Assembly (NCBI RefSeq): GCF_000379485.1
Contig: NZ_KB902294.1
Coordinates: forward strand, 1 to 52,751
Length of the DNA: 52,751 nucleotides
Direction: 5' to 3'
Source: Wenxinia marina DSM 24838
GTDB lineage: Bacteria > Pseudomonadota > Alphaproteobacteria > Rhodobacterales > Rhodobacteraceae
Below the pieces are notes generated by a model. That model worked only from the letters and a program-made list of their open reading frames with translations, did no database searches and had not been told where the DNA came from. A program made the position numbers and the translations under genes. Shown in pieces: positions 1-9,687 of the stretch (position 1 is the stretch's first letter; each line of letters opens with the position of its first letter).

Positions 1-312
1 TCCCTGTCATGGGATCAGGGGGCGGAGATGGCCCGCCATGCCGAATTGACCGTCGCCGCGGATCTGCCGGTCTACTTCTGCGATCCCCACAGCCCGTGGC
101 AGCGCGGCACGAACGAGAACACCAACGGTCTGCTCCGCCAATACTTCCCGAAAGGCACCGATCTCAGCCTGCACAGTCCCGATGACCTCGAGGCCGTCGC
201 CGCCGCGCTCAATGGGCGACCCCGCAAGACGCTCGGGTGGAGAACCCCGGCGGAGGCACTGGACGCCGTCCTCGAGCATGCGGAAACTGGCCAAGTTGCG
301 ACGACCGGTTGA
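1..312 (+). CDS. IS30-family transposase, C-terminal part (5' end lies outside the window)
   Basis: The frame is open from base 1 and ends at TGA 310-312. It carries the end of an IS30 DDE integrase domain: a WDQGAE motif at the very start (second catalytic Asp), then [11 protein letters not shown] with the catalytic Glu and the family-typical [13 protein letters not shown]. The C-terminal [15 protein letters not shown] segment is also usual for IS30. The last bases, gcgacgaccggttga, probably belong to the right inverted repeat overlapping the stop codon, but the left end is not in view. An IS3 remnant starts within ten bases of the stop, so this IS30 copy probably landed in an older IS3 element. 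Confidence 0.9.
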   Translation, partial: SLSWDQGAEMARHAELTVAADLPVYFCDPHSPWQRGTNENTNGLLRQYFPKGTDLSLHSPDDLEAVAAALNGRPRKTLGWRTPAEALDAVLEHAETGQVATTG

Positions 313-319
313 GACCGCC

Positions 320-619
320 CAATACCTGTCAATCCGATACACCGAGCGCCTGGCCGAGGCCGGGATCGAGCCCTCGGTCGGCAGCGTCGGCGACTCGTAT
401 GACAACGCGCTCGCAGAGACGATCAACGGCCTGTTCAAGGCCGAGGTCATCCACCGCCGCGGCCCATGGCGCAGCTTCGACGCCCTCGAATACGCCACCC
501 TCGAATGGATCGACTGGTTCAACACCCGCCGCCTGCTGGAACCCATCGGAAACATCCCGCCGGCAGAGGCCGAAGCCAACTTCTACGCAGCTCTGGAAAC
601 GCAAACCATGGCCGCGTAG
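320..619 (+). pseudogene. IS3-family transposase OrfB, C-terminal remnant
   Basis: The last ~100 residues of an IS3 OrfB (rve integrase core) can be read: QYLSIRYTERL, then SVGDSYDNALAETINGL with the catalytic Glu, then EWIDWFNTRRL and IGNIPPAEAE. The N-terminal half, the first two catalytic Asp residues and OrfA are absent, and the adjoining DNA is IS30 sequence. An in-frame ATG lies at 182, but the protein upstream of about 320 is out-of-frame IS30 sequence and not transposase. The short stretch after the stop (620-645) looks like the usual IS3 tail. The remnant cannot encode an active transposase. Confidence 0.85.
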
Positions 620-681
620 CTAACATCAAACAGCCTCCGGCACATCGACGCTCGCAACCCAAAGCGGACGTTCGGGCATCC

Positions 682-1095
682 CTATTCGTCCCAAGTGCGC
701 TCGCCCACCGAATAGAGGAAGGTGGCCGACTAAGTCAGGACCATGAAGCCTGCCAGCGACTGCATCATGCCGATCATCCGGATGGGTCCGGCGGTCTCGA
801 TCTGGGTGTAGCCGAGCGTGGCGAAGTTGATGCCCGAGAAGTAGATCAGTCCGCTCCATTCGTGGTCGTAGCCGCCGCCGAGGGTTCCGAACGCGGCCCA
901 CTGGAGGATCGCCCAGTAGATCACCGCGAAGGCGAGAACCTCGAGGGTGTGGAGCGCGAGAAGACCGAGGAACGTCCCGAGGATCGCAGCCTGCGGACTG
1001 CCGACGCGCCGCTTTATCGCGCGGATGCCCAGCAGCCCGTAATGATGAAAGGCGCCGAGGGCTGCGACGAGGAGGAAGCCGGTAAGAAGAGCCAT
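682..1095 (-). pseudogene. Small ion-channel membrane protein with an in-frame amber stop
   Basis: The ATG at 1095 is preceded by GGAG at good spacing. The open part (730-1095, 121 aa) has a hydrophobic N-terminus, a second membrane segment near residues 40-65, and a pore-like loop with ATLGYTQIE in place of the TVGYGD filter of two-TM potassium channels (Ion_trans_2 type). Translation stops at TAG 730-732. Past it the same frame continues SATFLYSVGERTWDE to a second TAG at 682-684. The run MVLT-stop-SATFLYS is most easily read as a Trp codon (TGG) mutated to TAG. The product would lose the end of its last membrane helix. It lies last in the leftward metal-resistance arm. Confidence 0.7.
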
Positions 1096-1195
1096 CGTTG
1101 TAACTCCATGAGGGACGGGGGCGCGGCGGTCTGGTCTTCGGGCCTCCGCTGCGATCCTGAACCTGCGGGCCGGGAAGGCCCCCCTCGCGCCCGGG

Positions 1196-2047
1196 TCAGC
1201 CAGTGCAGGAAAGGTGCCCGCGGAAGCCGGCGCCGTAGGCCTCTCCGGCGGACATGAGGAGGTCGACGTAATCGTCCTCGCCCGTGGGGCGCAGCTCTGC
1301 CGTGAGAGGGCCGGCGGTTAGGGTGCCGCCGGAGGCGTCCACGGTCCCGTCCAGACGCACAAGGTCGCCGCTGATCCGCAACAACGCCGCTGGCGCGCCG
1401 TCTACGGTGCCGGTCACGAGGACCGGCGGGCTTTCATCGGTGTAGAAGTAGCGGCAGGCCGCGCCGTCCGCGAAGACCCGGTCGATCTCTTCCTCGGTCA
1501 GGAATTCGGGGTCGATCCCGGCGAGGGCTTCCGTGCGCAGCGCCTCCTCGGCGGGGACCAGCTCCACGGACGCGGCGCCCTGGATCGGCGCTGCCGCCTC
1601 CGCGCCGGTGTCGAGGTCGGCGATCAGCCAGCGCATCTCGGCGATCTCCTTGTCCTGGGCGTAGATGATGTCTTCGGCGAGGCGGCGCACCCGGGGGTCG
1701 GTGATCTCTGCCCGGGTGGAGGTCATGATCGCGATGGAATGGTGCGGGATCATCGCGGACATGTAGCTGCGGTCCTGCACGGTGACCTGGCTGCGCACCA
1801 GCCAGAGCGCCAGGGCGAAGACCACGACCGAGCCGGCGAAGATGGCGGCGTTGACGGCTTTGCTGGAATACATCGACAGCATGAAGGCCAGCATGATGAA
1901 GGCCATCACCGCCCCCATGACCAGCGCCATCCAGGCCCGCGTCTCGGACCAGAAGATGTGCTCCAGCTGGTAGGTGTTCAGATACATCAGCCCGAACATG
2001 ACGATCGTGGAGGTCGCGATCATTGCGGCAAAGCGCCAGTAGGACAT
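1196..2047 (-). CDS. Membrane-anchored DUF305 protein with extra C-terminal domain
   Basis: This 283-aa protein begins with three predicted membrane helices (about residues 5-25, 38-58, 66-86). A DUF305 domain follows, with the diagnostic HH at 102-103 (AMIPHHSIAIM) and the helical DPRVRRLAEDIIYAQ segment. DUF305 is a ferritin-like four-helix fold; some members bind copper (established for CopM-type proteins). Residues ~140-283 form a second domain, probably extracytoplasmic, with DGAACRYFYT and repeated TG/DG beta-type segments; I assign it no function. AAGGAG precedes the ATG. A CueR-like dyad at 2120-2139 suggests copper-responsive expression, which would fit its place between the cytochrome c gene and the broken channel gene. 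Confidence 0.8.
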   Translation of the reverse strand: MSYWRFAAMIATSTIVMFGLMYLNTYQLEHIFWSETRAWMALVMGAVMAFIMLAFMLSMYSSKAVNAAIFAGSVVVFALALWLVRSQVTVQDRSYMSAMIPHHSIAIMTSTRAEITDPRVRRLAEDIIYAQDKEIAEMRWLIADLDTGAEAAAPIQGAASVELVPAEEALRTEALAGIDPEFLTEEEIDRVFADGAACRYFYTDESPPVLVTGTVDGAPAALLRISGDLVRLDGTVDASGGTLTAGPLTAELRPTGEDDYVDLLMSAGEAYGAGFRGHLSCTG

Positions 2048-2119
2048 GGGGTGTCTCCTTCCGTCTCGTATCCGTCCAGCCGCCGGCCCCGGTCCGGACG
2101 GCCTGATGGAGACGGAACG

Positions 2120-2139
2120 ACCTTCCCGCCTTGGAAGGT
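2120..2139 (-). promoter_or_regulatory. CueR/MerR-like dyad upstream of the membrane DUF305 gene
   Basis: ACCTTCC (2120-2126) and GGAAGGT (2133-2139) form a perfect 7-bp inverted repeat with a 6-bp centre, closely resembling the dyads in the copA/copZ promoters. It lies 73-92 bp upstream of the start at 2047. The flanking -35 and -10 hexamers on the minus strand are weak, so a binding site is more secure than a full promoter. Confidence 0.5.
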
Positions 2140-2150
2140 TCCGGCGGACG

Positions 2151-2174
2151 GGCGGGCGGCCGGCGCCGCCCGCC
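2151..2174 (-). terminator. Strong GC-rich hairpin after the cytochrome c gene
   Basis: Perfect 10-bp stem (2151-2160 with 2165-2174) and a 4-base loop, 11 bases beyond the cytochrome c stop codon. It has no U-run, so it is not a textbook intrinsic terminator. It may attenuate or protect the upstream mRNA before the next leftward gene. Confidence 0.35.
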
Positions 2175-2185
2175 GGCGCCGGGGG

Positions 2186-2626
2186 TCAGGGGACGAGACT
2201 CTCCTGATAGGCGCGCTCGCGCTCCGGCCAGGTGCTCTTGATCCAGGCGAGGACGGCCTTGATCTCGGCATCCGACAGGACGTCGCCGAAGCCGGGCATG
2301 TCGCTCTCGTAGCCGCCGCCCACGACGGCAGACGTCCCCTCCCGGATGATGCGGACCAGCAGGTCGTCGGGATGGTGCCAGGTATGCCCGCTCGCGTCAT
2401 GGGGCGGCGCGGGGAGCCGGCCGGAGGGCAGCGGCGTGCGCCAGTCCGGCTGGCCCCCCAGTTCTGCGCCGTGGCAGGCGGCGCAGTGCGCCTCGTAGAG
2501 GGCGCGTCCCTCGGCGAGGGTCCGGGCGTCGGGCGGGGCGGTGTCGCTCGCCCCGCTGCCGGCCCATAGGAGAAGTGCGCCGGCCCCGAGGCCGACGCCC
2601 GCCAGGATCGCGACCTTCGGCGTCAC
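2186..2626 (-). CDS. Small monoheme cytochrome c
   Basis: The 146-aa protein has an N-terminal signal/anchor (about residues 4-22) and a class I cytochrome c domain: heme motif CAACH at 48-52 and probable axial Met110 in YESDMPGFGD. The end, LSDAEIKAVLAWIKSTWP, is typical of c-type domains. The start is taken as GTG at 2626, because it overlaps the TGA of the upstream DUF305 gene (GTGA) and the protein then begins right at the signal sequence. This layout implies translational coupling. Cytochromes of this kind often accompany copper-resistance genes in proteobacteria; periplasmic electron transfer is inferred, partner unknown. Confidence 0.85.
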   Translation of the reverse strand: MTPKVAILAGVGLGAGALLLWAGSGASDTAPPDARTLAEGRALYEAHCAACHGAELGGQPDWRTPLPSGRLPAPPHDASGHTWHHPDDLLVRIIREGTSAVVGGGYESDMPGFGDVLSDAEIKAVLAWIKSTWPERERAYQESLVP

Positions 2627-3162
2627 TCGGCGTTCTCGGCGATCCAGTCCCGCAGGAAGGCGATCTCCGCCTCCTGCGCCGCGATGATCTCCTCGGCGAG
2701 CTGCCGCAGGTCGGGGTCCTCGCCGTGCTCGAGCACGATCCGCGCCATGTCGATGGCACCCTGGTGGTGCCCGATCATGCCGCGCGCGAAGTCGATGTCG
2801 GCGTCGTCGCTGAACTCGATGTCCATCGCGGAATGCATGGCCATGTTGGCCGCGCGGTAGGCCTCGGTCGACGGCGCCCCCTCCAGCGGGGCCGCGTCCG
2901 CCGACATGTGCCCGCCGTGACCGGCGATCTCGTCGGAGCCGGCTGTGGCCATCTCGTCCATCATCTGCCGCATCATGTCCTGCATCATGGGGCGCATCAT
3001 CGCCTCCATGCCGGCGCGCATGTCCTCGGATATCATGCTGTCCTGCATCATCGGCATGGCCTCGTCGCCGTGGGCCCCGTGATCCTCCATCTGGGCGAGC
3101 ACGCCCGCCGGCACCGCAAGGGCAAGGGCGAGCCCGCCCGCCAGCCATCGTCCGCGTGTCAT
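2623..3162 (-). CDS. Periplasmic Met-rich DUF305 protein, probable copper binder
   Basis: This 179-aa protein has a signal peptide (residues 1-24, ending VLAQ). Residues 36-71 are strikingly methionine-rich (many MM and MxxM pairs, such as MPMMQ, MRPMMQDMM), a pattern common in Cu(I)-binding proteins. A DUF305 domain follows with HH at 132-133 (GMIGHHQGAIDMA). A good ribosome site, AGGAGG, precedes the ATG at 3162; the longer in-frame extension upstream runs back over the copZ region and is unlikely. It is the second gene of the leftward arm. A role in periplasmic copper sequestration is inferred from domain, Met content and neighbours. Confidence 0.85.
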   Translation of the reverse strand: MTRGRWLAGGLALALAVPAGVLAQMEDHGAHGDEAMPMMQDSMISEDMRAGMEAMMRPMMQDMMRQMMDEMATAGSDEIAGHGGHMSADAAPLEGAPSTEAYRAANMAMHSAMDIEFSDDADIDFARGMIGHHQGAIDMARIVLEHGEDPDLRQLAEEIIAAQEAEIAFLRDWIAENAE

Positions 3163-3200
3163 CGTCGTATGTCCTCCTGTGAAGATGTGGGACCCGCCGG

Positions 3201-3401
3201 TCAGGCGGCCCGGGTCACGCCGTAGCCTTCCGCTTCCACCGCGCGCTGCACCGCGGAGGGATCGGCCGCGCTGTCGACCGTGACGCGGTCCGCCGCGCGG
3301 TCCACCGTCACTTTCGCCGCAGGGTCGACCGCGTGGATCGCCCGGGTCACGGCCGCCTCGCAATGTCCGCAGGTCATGCCCGTCACATTCAGGTTCATCA
3401 T
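3201..3401 (-). CDS. copZ: CopZ-like heavy-metal-associated domain chaperone
   Basis: A 66-aa single HMA domain with the metal-binding motif GMTCGHC (Cys11, Cys14) and the usual beta-alpha-beta layout ending EAEGYGV. Such proteins carry Cu(I) to P-type ATPases such as the neighbouring CopA. The start at 3401 (MMNLNV) has a GAGGAG ribosome site close upstream. It is the first gene of the leftward arm, 32-62 bp from a MerR-type promoter. The position equivalent to the Tyr common near the C-terminal end of bacterial CopZ loops is kept as EGYGV. Other soft metals are possible but copper is best supported by the context. Confidence 0.88.
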   Translation of the reverse strand: MMNLNVTGMTCGHCEAAVTRAIHAVDPAAKVTVDRAADRVTVDSAADPSAVQRAVEAEGYGVTRAA

Positions 3402-3432
3402 CTCATCACTCCTCGTGGGATGTCCGACAGGA

Positions 3433-3463
3433 GATGTCGGGTCTTCCCACATGGGAAGGTCAA
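3433..3463 (-). promoter_or_regulatory. Leftward CueR-type promoter for copZ
   Basis: On the minus strand: -35 TTGACC (3463-3458), a 19-bp spacer holding the dyad TTCCCATGTGGGAA, and a weak -10 GACATC (3438-3433). The overlong 19-bp spacer with a central dyad is the hallmark of MerR-family activator promoters. It faces copZ, whose start is 32 bp downstream. Confidence 0.75.
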
Positions 3464-3490
3464 GACGCGGCCGGACACAAATTTGCGGGC

Positions 3491-3521
3491 TTGACCTTCC
3501 CATCATGGGAGACCCTATCTA
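3491..3521 (+). promoter_or_regulatory. Rightward CueR-type promoter for copA-cueR
   Basis: -35 TTGACC (3491-3496), a 19-bp spacer containing the dyad TCCCATCATGGGA, and -10 TATCTA (3516-3521). It is 32 bp upstream of the copA start. The first eleven bases of -35 plus spacer are identical to those of the opposing copZ promoter, so one regulator probably controls both. Confidence 0.8.
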
Positions 3522-3552
3522 AGGGGTCGACCGCAAGACTCGGGAGGCTTTC

Positions 3553-6084
<2,532 letters not shown>

Positions 6085-6098
6085 TAGAGGAGGCACCC

Positions 6099-6536
6099 AT
6101 GAACATCGGCGACGCGGCCCGGGCCTCGGGCGTGAACCAGAAGATGATCCGCTACTACGAGAGCATCGGGTTGATCGGGGACGTCGCGCGCAGCGCGAAC
6201 GGCTACCGGACCTATACGCATAACGACATCCACACCCTCGCCTTCGTCCGCCGCGCCCGCCGGCTCGGCTTCTCGATCGAGCAAATCCAGGCGCTGATGA
6301 CTCTCTGGCGCGACAAGGAGCGGTCGAGCGCCGAGGTCAAGGCGATCGCACAGGGCCATATCGACGAGCTTCAGGCGAAGATCGAGGAGCTGGCGGAGAT
6401 GCGCCGCACGCTGGAGCACCTCGTCTCCTGCTGCGCTGGCGACGACCGCCCCGACTGCCCGATCCTCGACGGCCTTTCCGCGAATGTAGATGCGGCCAGT
6501 GCTCTGGCCGGGGTAAGCCCTCGGGGTCACCCGTGA
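6099..6536 (+). CDS. cueR: CueR-type MerR-family copper-sensing regulator
   Basis: 145 aa. It has an N-terminal winged helix (IGDAARASGV through RYYESIGLI), a long dimerisation helix, and a C-terminal metal loop with Cys112 and Cys120 in CAGDDRPDC. These two Cys fall at the same numbers as the Cu(I)-ligating pair of E. coli CueR; an extra Cys111 precedes them. The regulator bends 19-bp-spacer promoters to activate them when copper binds, which matches the two promoters at 3433-3521. A GAGGAGG ribosome site lies 6 bases before the ATG. It follows copA directly, so it is probably autoregulated. Silver or gold response cannot be excluded. Confidence 0.93.
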   Translation: MNIGDAARASGVNQKMIRYYESIGLIGDVARSANGYRTYTHNDIHTLAFVRRARRLGFSIEQIQALMTLWRDKERSSAEVKAIAQGHIDELQAKIEELAEMRRTLEHLVSCCAGDDRPDCPILDGLSANVDAASALAGVSPRGHP

Positions 6537-6577
6537 CTGAATCCGCACGGTCTATAGCTTCCGTTCAACGGCGTCCT

Positions 6578-6708
6578 CGGCAGACGGCGCTGCCGGCCCG
6601 GAGCGGACGTTCGAGCGGCGGTGCCACTGAGGCCCCTCACGGCCCAGACCGGACGTTCGGCCCGGTTGGATGAGACCGGAACTTCCGGTCCGGAGCGGAC
6701 CTTCGCTG
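6578..6708. repeat. Non-coding gap with three CGGACnTTCG repeats and hairpins
   Basis: The 291-bp gap between cueR and the acyltransferase gene has no convincing gene. It holds three copies of a short repeat, GAGCGGACGTTCGAGC (6601-6616), GACCGGACGTTCGGCC (6647-6662) and GAGCGGACCTTCGCTG (6693-6708), at 46-bp intervals. It also has a perfect 8+1+8 palindrome (6674-6690) and a small hairpin CGGCAG/CTGCCG (6578-6595) that could end the cueR transcript. The same core recurs near 663, 8732 and 48642. Confidence 0.6.
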
Positions 6709-6827
6709 CAGCAGCACCTCTCCGGCAACGCCGGACGGGCCCCTCAACCGAGTTCTCGTGATTTTCCGGGTGCAAGGCCAGCCGGAACTGTGCATAATCA
6801 CTATCGCATTCAGTTTAGCTGTTCCCG

Positions 6828-8687
6828 ATGAAGTATCGCCCCGAAATCGACGGCATCCGCGCCATTGCGGTCGTCTCCGTCATCTTCTACCATGCGGGGG
6901 CTCCGATCCCCGGCGGCTTCGTTGGGGTGGACATATTCTTTGTCCTGTCAGGCTATCTTATAACATCGCTTCTATTGCGCGATCTTGAGCGTGGCACGTT
7001 TTCGATCGCTGATTTCTACGAGCGCCGCGCACGCCGCATCCTCCCTGCTCTGTTTGTGGTGATTGCCGCCTGCCTGCCTCTTTCCCTCTGGATCATGTCG
7101 CCCGATCAAATAGCCCGGTTCGGAAGGTCCGTCGTGGGGGCGGCGCTTTTCATGTCCAACGTATTTTTCTGGCGAGAGGGCGGCTATTTCGACGTTTCTG
7201 CCGAACTCAAACCGCTGTTGCACACTTGGACCCTCGCGGTCGAGGAGCAGTATTATCTTCTATTCCCGCCTGCGCTCTGGTGGGCATGGAAGTTCTGCCG
7301 AAGAGTAGCGTTTTGGTTAATCCTCGGGACAGCGCTCGCCAGCTTCGGGCTCGCGCTCTGGACTTCGGGTGAGTTTGCAACCGCGTCCTTCTTCCTGACT
7401 CCGACGCGCGTCTGGGAGCTCCTAGCCGGGTCACTCTGCGCCTTCTCAGCGCTGCCGCGCATCCGGTGGCTGGGGGAGTTTGGTGTCGGCCTGATCCTGA
7501 CCTCGCTGGTCGTCATCAACGAAAGTATGCTGTGGCCCGGCTTCTGGACGCTCCTGCCGGTAATCGGGACGACGCTTGTGGTATTGTTCTGTCAACCTGG
7601 CGGCCTCGCTCACTTGGCCCTTTCAACGCGTTTTATGGTCGGGATCGGTTTGATCTCCTACAGCGGCTATCTCTGGCACGCGCCACTCTTCGCCTTCTTG
7701 CATCTGCGCGCCCCGGAGCTTGTCACCCCTGCTATCATGGGGCTCCTGATCGCACTGACCTTCATGCTTGCCTGGGCGACATGGCGCTACGTGGAGCAAC
7801 CATTTCGGGCGGGGCACGGTCGGCCGGCGGCAATTTTAACTGGACGGGCACCCCTACTTGCGGCTTCCGCTGCTGGGCTGATGGTTGCCGCGATACTTGG
7901 GGTGTTCGGATGGCAGAGCGGTGATCGACTCGCTGCGCTTAGATACTCCACGCCCCAACTGACGTTCTTTGACAGCATCGAGGCAAGCCCGATGCGCAGC
8001 GCGTGCCACTCACTGTCGGCCGATGCTATCCCGCTAGATCAGCACTGCGTTTATCGAGGTGCGACCGCCCCCACTTGGGCCGTGCTCGGAAATTCCCACG
8101 GCGTCGAACTCGCCTATGCACTCGCCAGACATCTAGAGGGAGATGGCGAAGCCCTGCTGCACGCGACCATCAGCGCGTGCTCTGTCGCCTTTCAGCAGGG
8201 GCCGGTTTCGGACTGCAGAAATTGGATCGAGAGCCGCGCCGCGATGATCCGAGCAATCGACACCATCGCCCATGTCGTCATCGCTTTTCGTGTCGATACC
8301 AACGGCCCGTTGGAAAACCGGGCGCTTGCCGACCTCACGACCTATCTAGCTGAGGGCGGCCGTGACGTGATCGTGGCGCTACAGGCCCCGCGCCTGCCCG
8401 CCGATATCGCGAGCATGGCGCCGCGTATGGACGATAGCGGGAATGTGCCTGGCGCGCCCACGGCGGAGTGGCGGGAAACTATGGCCCCGGTGCGAGAGGT
8501 GCTTGAGGGGGTGCCCCCGACCGTGCAGGTGGTCGACTTGGCTGACGCGTTTTGCGACCCGGCAGATTGCTACGCGGCCAAGGGCGGGGCTGCACTGTTC
8601 TTCGACTCTCATCATATGTCCTTGGCAGGCGCCGACCTTGCTGCAGAATTGATCTTGTCTAGGAACACCGGACCTGACGCGGATTAG
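6828..8687 (+). CDS. Acyltransferase-3 / SGNH membrane O-acyltransferase
   Basis: 619 aa. Residues 1-360 are an acyltransferase-3 (OafA/OatA-type) membrane domain. It opens with YRPEIDGIRAIAVV, carries the conserved His22 (FYHAG), GVDIFFVLSGYLIT, and RRARRILPA, and has about ten membrane helices. The C-terminal part (from ~390) is an SGNH-type hydrolase-like domain with GNSH at 421-424 (nucleophile Ser423) and a final DSHHMSLAGA block with the Asp/His pair. Such proteins move acetyl groups across the membrane onto polysaccharides or peptidoglycan. The substrate is unknown. Its base composition is visibly less GC-rich than its neighbours, suggesting separate acquisition. Confidence 0.9.
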   Translation: MKYRPEIDGIRAIAVVSVIFYHAGAPIPGGFVGVDIFFVLSGYLITSLLLRDLERGTFSIADFYERRARRILPALFVVIAACLPLSLWIMSPDQIARFGRSVVGAALFMSNVFFWREGGYFDVSAELKPLLHTWTLAVEEQYYLLFPPALWWAWKFCRRVAFWLILGTALASFGLALWTSGEFATASFFLTPTRVWELLAGSLCAFSALPRIRWLGEFGVGLILTSLVVINESMLWPGFWTLLPVIGTTLVVLFCQPGGLAHLALSTRFMVGIGLISYSGYLWHAPLFAFLHLRAPELVTPAIMGLLIALTFMLAWATWRYVEQPFRAGHGRPAAILTGRAPLLAASAAGLMVAAILGVFGWQSGDRLAALRYSTPQLTFFDSIEASPMRSACHSLSADAIPLDQHCVYRGATAPTWAVLGNSHGVELAYALARHLEGDGEALLHATISACSVAFQQGPVSDCRNWIESRAAMIRAIDTIAHVVIAFRVDTNGPLENRALADLTTYLAEGGRDVIVALQAPRLPADIASMAPRMDDSGNVPGAPTAEWRETMAPVREVLEGVPPTVQVVDLADAFCDPADCYAAKGGAALFFDSHHMSLAGADLAAELILSRNTGPDAD

Positions 8688-8746
8688 ATGAGACTCACCC
8701 ACCCCCCGCCGCCGCGAACGCTGACTTGGGGAAAGTCCGCTTCCCG

Positions 8747-9563
8747 GGTGCTGTCAGACTAATGCGAACCAGTCTCAGTTTGCGGCGGACGAGCTTCCCC
8801 TACCCCGCGTAGAGGCCGCGCCACTCCTCTAATGCGGCGGTGCGGTTCGTCCTGAAAATGGTTCGGCTGGAGAGACTGCGCTCGAGATTGAAGTGGTTGT
8901 AGACGGAGGAGTGGACGGCGGCGAACTTCTGAAGACTTCGCATTCGCCGGAAACGAAGCATCGCCCTCTCCCGTCGTCGAAGCGGCAGGTGGGAGTTCTC
9001 CGCCCTGTTGTTGATCCAGCGGCCATCCGACTGCTGCCTGCCCTGCAGGTCCAGTTGCCGAAGGGCAGCGCCGTAGGTCCGCAGCCTGTCGGTGACCAGG
9101 ATCTCTGGCCGGCCGTGGCGGCGAAGCAGTTTCTTCAGGAAACGTAAGGCTGCCGCGCGATCCCGGGTCTTGGTGACCACCGCCTCCAAGACCTCGCCCT
9201 CGTGGTCGACGGCGCGCCAGAGGTAGTGCGTCTTGCCGTTGATCTTCACGAAGACCTCGTCGAGGTGCCACTGCCATCTGCTGGACCGCAGGCTCTGTAT
9301 TCGGCGCCGCCGGATCTCCGCCGCGAACATCGGCCCGAACCTGTTCCACCAGTAGCGAATCGTCTCATGGCTGACCTCGATCCCGCGCTCATGCAGCAGG
9401 TCCTCGACGTTCCTGAGCGAGAGCGGGAAGCGGACATACAGCATCACCGCCAGGCGGATGATCTTGGGGCTGGTCTTGAAGTAGCGGAACGGGTTCGGCT
9501 GGGTCATGCGACGAGGATAGGTCCGCCCCCTGCCCCGCTCAAGCTGATTGCTCTGACAGAGCC
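8747..9563 (-). mobile_element. Complete IS6-family insertion sequence (817 bp)
   Basis: Ends are related inverted repeats: left GGTGCTGTCAGACTAAT (8747-8763) and, on the other strand, GGCTCTGTCAGAGCAAT at the right end (9563-9547). A single transposase gene fills it. The hexamer TTCCCG directly abuts both ends (8741-8746 and 9564-9569), consistent with a target duplication, though 8 bp is usual for the family. It forms the left border of the catabolic island; a truncated relative in the same orientation lies at 48705-49132. Confidence 0.9.
8800..9507 (-). CDS. IS6-family DDE transposase
   Basis: 235 aa, normal length for IS6. It opens with FRYFKTSPKIIRLAVMLY, has the HLLERGIEV-type helix-turn-helix (DLLHERGIEVSHETIRYWW), and the DDE triad Asp83 (WHLDEVFV), Asp140 (LVTDRLRTYG) and Glu170 (NNRAENSH). 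It seems intact, so this copy could be active. IS6 elements move by replicative cointegration and build pseudo-compound transposons with direct copies, which fits the second, truncated copy 39 kb away. Confidence 0.95.
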   Translation of the reverse strand: MTQPNPFRYFKTSPKIIRLAVMLYVRFPLSLRNVEDLLHERGIEVSHETIRYWWNRFGPMFAAEIRRRRIQSLRSSRWQWHLDEVFVKINGKTHYLWRAVDHEGEVLEAVVTKTRDRAAALRFLKKLLRRHGRPEILVTDRLRTYGAALRQLDLQGRQQSDGRWINNRAENSHLPLRRRERAMLRFRRMRSLQKFAAVHSSVYNHFNLERSLSSRTIFRTNRTAALEEWRGLYAG

Positions 9564-9687
9564 TTCCCGACGCCTAGGCTTGGTGCTGGCTGTCACATCC
9601 GCGAAGCGTGCAAGGCGGATTCGATCGGGTAGGAGAAGATAATCCAGAGCGACGGGCAGGGTCCGGATCTTCGCTTTTCACCCTGCC

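Noticed and set aside
2151-2174. GC hairpin as a full intrinsic terminator
   Set aside because: No U-run follows on the minus strand, so it is listed only as a low-confidence hairpin.
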